A stretch of 64,000 nt of DNA from Paroedura picta. Taxonomy: Eukaryota; Chordata; Lepidosauria; Squamata; Gekkonidae. The notes under the pieces were generated by a model, which saw only the letters and a program-made list of their open reading frames with translations, did not search any database and was not told the origin of the DNA. The stretch spans positions 25,652,765-25,716,764 of the forward strand of contig NC_135369.1 of assembly GCF_049243985.1 (NCBI RefSeq), in the 5' to 3' direction. A program made the position numbers and the translations under genes. The first letter of the stretch is position 1; every line of letters begins with the position of its first letter. Shown here piece by piece: positions 46,801 to 54,354 of the stretch.

Positions 46801-49800
46801 TTAAGGATGTTAAAAAAAAACACATTGCAATGAATCTGCGTTGATTCGTTGCAACGGAGAGACACATCTAGGTAGCAGGTGGTGTTTTGAGCTGCCGTTT
46901 CATTGTTGCCACACTCCCCCCGAGTGGGGAAAAAAATACCCCCCCCCCCCGGCACGGGCGCAATTTTTGGCCGAAAATACAGTAAAAAATAAAGGGAAAA
47001 TAAACCAGCAAACAGGGCTGTGTGTTGTTTCATGCTTAGTGACTTAAAACAGCTCTGCAGCCAGGGAAGCCTCGCTGGGTAAACAAAGGCTCGCAGGTGC
47101 ATTGATCTCCGCTTGCTCGGAGAAAAAAAAATGGCGATCGCTTCGCCGGAAGATCAGAGGAGAGAGCTAGGGGGCGGGACTTTGCAGAAACCACAACAAT
47201 GGTAACGCACAGAACTTTTTCGCTAGTGTTGCTGATTGGTTGCAAGAGTGTAGCGCTATCCGGAGGGTGAATCCACTTTTTGGGATTTCCCTGAAAGCGC
47301 TACAACGAAGCGCTTTTTGCGGATTGGTTTCAGGAGTGTTGCAGATTGTCAACGACGTTGTGCACGATGGCAAAACTGTAGCGATTTCAATTTGTAACCA
47401 TTGTGCTATTTTGGACGAGTGCAGAATGGCCCTGATTTAACGGGGATCTGGGCATGCTTCAGGAGACAAGGGAATGTTCGGGAGGCAAGAGGTGGGTTGA
47501 GAGGTGCTTGAAACAGGAGGGGGAAACAGAGGGAGCTGGTGAAATTGGCCTGCTCAAGCCCCTGTGAGTTTACAACAGGCTTTCTCAACCAGAGTTTCAT
47601 GAAATCCTGGGGTTTCTTGACAGTCCTGCAAGGGTTACCTAAAGGGGTGCGAGTTAATTAATTTTTAACATATTTTAAAAAATTGCTTAAACATTTCTTG
47701 GGTGACATGACCACATATGGCCATGTCAGCCTACCTACCCCTCCCAAAATCAGGTAGGTAGGGGGACGCGTGTACACAGCTCTGCTTCCCAACCATGTTC
47801 TGCATGATCATGCCATTTCTGGGGTTCCTCGATGCCCGAAGAATGTTTCAGGCGGTTCTCGATGGTAAAAAAGTTGAGAAAAGGCAGGTTTACAGGATCC
47901 ACAATGTCATCCTCCCTCCATCATTTCCTTTCTGCTTTGATAGGTCTTTCCCAAACCTGCTTTGGGATGATCTTGGAGAGACAGCAGCCCTAGCGATCAG
48001 CTAGCAACGCCATACTTTTCCGTGGCCTCATCTTCTCTTTTGCCTGGCTTGGATAGCCCAAGCTAGCCAGATCTCATCAGCTCTCAGAAGCTAAGCAGCT
48101 CAGCCCTGGCTAGTATTCGGATGGGAGACCATCAAGGAATTTCAGGGTCGTGACACACACAGGCAGGCGTACGGTGAACCACCTCTGAACCCCCCTTGCC
48201 CAGAAAACCCTCCTGGGTTACCCTCAGTCCCACCACCAGCAGCATATTTTCTGCAGCCTTTTTTTTCCGGGGGGGGGGGGGGGCAGAGACCTAGGGTTGC
48301 CAGATTATTTAATCATCCCCAGCATCCTCTCCAGATGGCAGCATGCCGATCTCCATAAACCTACAAGGCCTCTCTTTCCTTTCTTTCTTTCTCTCTCTCT
48401 TAGAGATGAAACCGCACATGCCGAGCTGGGTTTGTTCCTCCCCTGGTCAGTTGGCAACTTCAGGACAGATCAGATGGGAGTTTTTGTTTGTGCTAATGGC
48501 TCTCTTCTGAGCTTGGTGTTCTCGCCCCCCCCCCCTTCTGTCCCCACAGCTTGCACATCATGTGACTGTCTTTTTGCTCAGCGTGTGAGAAAACCAATCA
48601 AAAGTCAGGTATGCTGAACTGGAGGGATAAATATTTGTACAGTTTAACACACGCTGAGCACAAAACAGAGCAAATGGGGTCAGGAATGCAGGGGAAGGAA
48701 GGGGGGGGGGGAAGAAACGTCTTTCACACCCTACCTTGCAGGAACAAAAGCTGCAGAGCACCTTTGATAAGAACAGCTGCATGCAAACTCTGGAGTTCTC
48801 CGTAACTCTTTAGTTGGCCAATAGGTTGGGGGGGGGATAAGTTTTATTCAGAGCCCGTAGGCCAGGGGCAGTCAAACTGCAGCCCTCCAGATGTCCATGG
48901 ACTACAATTCCCATGAGCCCCTGCCAGTGTTCGCTGGCAGGGGCTCATGGGAATTGTAGTCCATGGACATCTGGAGGGCTACAGTTTGAGTACCCCTGCC
49001 ATAGGCAGTGCCTAAAGTCTGCCCTTGCAGTTATTAAACTGGAAAGCAGGATGCAGTCTGGACTAAATTGGATTTATTTTGGAGGTGTTGTAAATTTGTT
49101 GGGACGAAGGACAGCAAATACCAGCTCTATCTCTTCAAATAGATCATTAGCAGAATCCCTGGTTGCAGCTGGCCTATTTTCTACAGAACCCTGGGCTCAA
49201 ATCAGAATGATAGAATCATAGAGTTGGAAGGGAACTCCAGGCTCATCTAGTCCAGCCCCCTATAGAATGCAGGAAGTCACAACTACCTGCCCATCCACAT
49301 GGACTCCAATTCCAAGCCCAGATGATTACACCCCCCCCCCCCGAGTCCCTGGCCAGTCTGGCCTGGAAGAAATTCACCTTTTGACCCCAAAGTGGAAATC
49401 GACCGTCCCTGGGCATAGCCAGGTTCGTCTTGGCCACCAGCGAAGGGTGGGTAGGAACAGTTTCCACATTGAGGCTGGAAAACTCCTGGAGATTTGGGGG
49501 TGGAGTCAGGGGAGGGCAGGGGCCTCAGTGGGGTATAATCCACAGGCTCCATCCCCAACGCATTCATTTTCTCCAGGGGCCAGAACTCTGTAGTCTAGAG
49601 ATAAACTGTAATTCCAGGAGAGTCCCAGGACCAAGTTGGAGGTTGGGTGACTTTGGACCAATCTCTCTCCACTGGGTCTACTTCACAGGTTGTTGTGGTC
49701 ATAGAATAAAGACGGGGATCTTTAGAAGACAAAGACAACTTAGAAGACAGAGGCAATTTAAAAGACAGAGGGGATACTTGCCACAATGTGGAAACTTGTC

Positions 49801-52800
49801 AAAGTTCTGATTTGAGTTCAGGCTTCTCCCTCCCCTGATGATATGATTAAAACTGCCCTCACGCATCTGGTCCTTCGGCTCTTACCTAGAGACATGCAGT
49901 TCAAGATAATCCCAGAGTACGCCATGCCAACCAGGAAGCGGAACACGCAGTACGCCATGAACGTAGGGGAGAAGGCTGTGCACAGGCCGGAAACTGCCAT
50001 TTGCAGGTAGGACCAACTTAGTACTGATTTCCGCCCAAACCTAAGACACAATGACCGTGCGTAAATACATTCCCTTGAGTGTTTATAGGAACCTGTCAAC
50101 ACAGCTGGTGTGCTAGGGAGGAACACAAGGGGGGAAAGACAACCCTAATCCCCACGGAATTTCCACTCTACAAGGATGAGGAAATGGTGCTTCATATCCT
50201 TGCTTTCATTTTAGAACTGCCAAGGGGTGGCTAGAGATCTCCCAGAATTACAACTGATCTCCAGATTACATATATTTATTTTAAACACTAGGGGCCAACC
50301 TGTTGCATTCAGGAATACAAGGGGCGCTAGATTGTGTGTGTGTGTGTGTGTAAGAACTCTGTAGATGGCTTCCCACTCCCCCCAGGACCTGGAAAGGCTG
50401 CAGGCAGCTGTTATGGAACTCACCGCAGGGGCAGCTCTCATGCTGCAGGGATTTGCAGCCTCCAAGCCTCGGAGGGAAGTGGAAGGAGGAGGGAGTTGGG
50501 GATGGAAGGCAATTGGCTGGCTGCTGGACAGACAGGTAAGCTGGTTGGAGGAGGAGGCACTCAGGGGCGGGACAGCTGCCCTGAGTGGTCGTTAAGCGCT
50601 GAGTGGCACTTAAGACATGAGACATGCTCCTCCTCCAAAGCCTTACCAGAAATATTAAGTGGAACAGATTTATTCCAATTTTTCTGGAGAAATGGTGGCT
50701 TTGGAAGGTGGAGTGTATGGCATTATATCCTACCATGGTTGTCCCTTCCTAAACCCTACAACCCCAGGGTCCACCCTCAAATCTCCAGGTATTTCTAAAC
50801 CCAGGACTGGCATCCCTATTTTGTTGCAGAGGGAGATGAGAATGAAGGGAATACAACTCAAGGTTTCATGGAAAAGATGGGATTCTCGAGAAGGGATTTG
50901 AAGGAGCAGGCAGAAGGTAGGCGTTCCAGAAGAAAGGAGCAGCGAGGGAGGAAGAGTGGAGCCATTTAAGAAAGTAGCTCAATAGGTCAGTAATATGGGA
51001 TGTGTTCAGTCTAATCTAGAATTGTTTGCTCTGATTGGAAGTGGTTCTCCAGTGCCTGGGGACGAAGTCCTCTCCAACCCTGCTAATCTGAGACCCTTTA
51101 ACAAGGTATGCCATAGGTTGTGTTGTCATCCTCTTTGCAAACCTTGAAATATGGCTTCATGATTCCCACTTTACAGAAGGAGAACGGAGAGCGACATGAC
51201 ACCGGTCGTTGGTGGCAGAGTGGGATACCAACCTCAATCTCCATCTGACTCTCCAGTCATTGGATCATGCTCACTTCAGTCCTGCCTGGAAACCTGACCC
51301 AGATGCTGTTGGCAGACAGAACCATGAGAATCCCTTCCATGCACCCACCTGTCAGCTAAGCTTCCAAATGCAAGAGCGCCCACCAGCACTCCCCCCATGT
51401 AAATAGACTGGGCCATCTGTATCCGGGTCCTCAAGTTACACACCAGATCCCACTGCATGGATGGAAAAAAAGAAAAATGCAAAGTAATCTACTAATTAGG
51501 ACAGAACAGGACTATATGCTGTGTAACTAGGCCAGACCCCCAGTGGAAACAGGGGTCCCTGCTACCAGGCCCTGCCCCTCAGTTGCCAATCAGCTGGTCA
51601 GCAGGAGTACTTACCAAAAGAAAATAGAAGGCCTAGGCCATGTTGCTGGCATTGCTCAGGAAGTGATGTCATCATACTGGTGACACATTGGTGCCGCTCT
51701 GGTATTTGGGCAAAAACTCTATGGTAGAAGCTGGTTTTACCATAGAGTAGGGGTAATCAATGTGTGGTCCTCCAGATGTCCATGGACTACAATTCCCATG
51801 AGCCCCTGGCAGCGTTTGCTGGCAGGGGCTCATGGGAATTGTAGTTCATGAACATCTGGAGGACCACAGGTTGACTACCCCTGCCTTATCCAAATGCCAG
51901 AACATCACCTGGAATTTGTTGGCATGATGATACCAGCAACATGGACTAGTCATTCTTTTTACTGGTAAGTCTCCTTCCCCATTCCCCACCAGCTGCCAGA
52001 AGGGACCTGGTAACCCTATGTGTGACTGGTTTTATTCAAGAAAGTTTTATTCAAGCTTTTGTGTGCACGCATGCTTCCTCAGATGCAATGAAATGACAAT
52101 TACCAAGACAAGATTGGGAGAAGAGGAGCTATTTAACTCCTTATTCTGTTTTCCTGTTGATGATCACCACCCACAAGCTACTGTTACTCCTTCTGATGGG
52201 AAAAAAGAATTAAGGTGATGGTTGCAGAGTTGCCAACTCTGGGTTGGGTTGTTCCTGCAGATTTGAGGGGCAATGTCTGGGAAGGGAGCTCAGCAGAGTC
52301 TGTCCTCCAAAGCAGTAGTCCCCAACCACGAAGACCCCGGCACCGGGCTGCAGCTCCCTCTCCCCGCCCCCCCCCCCCGCAGTGAGAAACTTCCCAGGCC
52401 GCAAGTAAATCGGCCACCAAATCGGCCCGGCAAGCTTCTTTTTGCGGGAGGGGGGGGAGAGGGAAGCACGGCCGCCAGCGCAAACGCGCATGCGTGGCAG
52501 ACCCGCGCATGCACATTTGCGCCATGCGTGACTACCAATGTGCATGCATGGCAGTTCCACACATGCGTGAAAGTGCCGCACATGCACGTTTGTGGCCACA
52601 CATGGCGCAAACACGCATGCACGGGCCTGCCACACATGCACACATGCACAATATTCCATCACGTGCGTGCTTGCAGCCACACATGGTGCAAATGTGCACG
52701 CACGGACCTGCCACACATGCACGCATGCACGAAATTGCATCACATGCATGTTTGCGGCCACAAGGTGCAAACACGCATGCGTGGACCTGCCGCACATGCA

Positions 52801-54307
52801 CGTCAGCCTAAAAAAGTTTGCGGACCACTGCTCCAAAGCATCCGTTTTCTCCTGAGGAACTTGTCAATTGTCAAGAGACCATTTGTAATTCTGGGAGGTC
52901 TCCAAGCCTCACCTAAAGATGGGCCACTCTGTGATTGCCAATTGGCCTAGCCTAGGGGCAGGGGGAGTCCTGGCATTATCACCTACCTCACAGGGTGTCT
53001 GTTGTGGGGAGAAGAAGGGAAGGCAAATGTAGGCCGCTTTGAGACTCCTTCGGGTAGAGAAAAGCGGCATATAAGAACCTACTCTTCTTCTTCTTTAGAG
53101 GCATAATGTGAGAAAATGGACAGCTGCAGATTTTATGGCATGGTGGGAAATCAGCTCACCCGGTAACTAGCAGCCAGTGTTGTGTAGTGGTTACGCATGT
53201 CAGACTAGTGTCTGAGCAACTTGGGTTGGAATCCCCACTCATTCTATGGAAGCTGTCTGGGTGACCTTGGGCCAGTCACACTCTCTCAGTCTACCCTACC
53301 TTGCAGGTTTGTTGTGAGGATAACATGGAGGACAGGAGAACAACATAAACCTCCTTGAGTCCCCATTGGGAAGGAAGATGGGGGTACAAATGAAAAAAAT
53401 AAAACAAATAAATAGCACTCTGTTAAAGAGTTTTCTCCAGGTCAGCTGACAAGCCTGCTTATGGCACCCATCTCCCACAGAGACCTACCTACTTCACCTT
53501 GTGGCTTCAATGGTTGCATTCCACTTGGGAAAACTAGGGAAAAGAATGACCAATCTACACATCATGTCCATGTAATGCCTGGTCAGTCAGGATTTAATTG
53601 CAAAGTTAAGCCACGAGGAGGAGCTGTGCTTTGAAGGATTTAAGGAAGGGGGTTGAACACAATGGCCTTTAACCCTGTAAGAGATAGACTGTAGGTATGA
53701 AAATATATTGGCCAGGCGTAACTGCCCTTCTGGATGTGGGTTATTCAAACAAATAGGTAAGCTAGACAACCAGGTGGGGGATGAAGTGCTCCCGAAATGA
53801 AAGCCAATTTTGAGTCTACAGAGATCTGTTTCCCCTGATTCTATGGCATCACATTTCTGCTGAGCTTCTTTACTTCCCCAATTTCCAGACCTGGCACCCT
53901 CCCAAATCTTCAGGATATTCCTAAACTAGAGTTGGCAATCCTCTTGGGGGAATTGTTTCGAATCCTGAGCAGATCCTTTCTAAGCGCGTTTGTGGCTTCC
54001 TCCTGAGTTCGAGGTTCAACCCAGGATTGGAGTTGCTTCTGTCCACATTTCCCTCCTGCCGCTAGGGCTAACTGGGAAGAAAACTGATAAATGAGTTTGG
54101 TTCATTGACTTTCTGACATATTAACATGTTTCCCCCTGAAGCGTAAGAAGTCTAAAGCAATGGACACACTGTCTAAAAAGTTTAAACTTTTCTCAGTTAC
54201 GCATGAAGCTTTATATTTATACTAAATCAGACCATCGGTCCATCCACATCTTCTGAGACCTGCAGTAACTCTGGGTCTTAGGCAGATGCCTTTGGGGAGA
54301 GGCGGGC

Positions 54308-54354
<47 letters not shown>

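Noticed and set aside
48060-48160. 5S rRNA gene
   Set aside because: Similarity covers only the internal promoter part, with drift, and continues into SINE-type sequence.
52210-52950. Several overlapping open frames of 87-225 codons on both strands, rich in Cys and His
   Set aside because: They arise from the 81-bp tandem unit of a hAT element. The unit length is a multiple of three and lacks stops in many frames.
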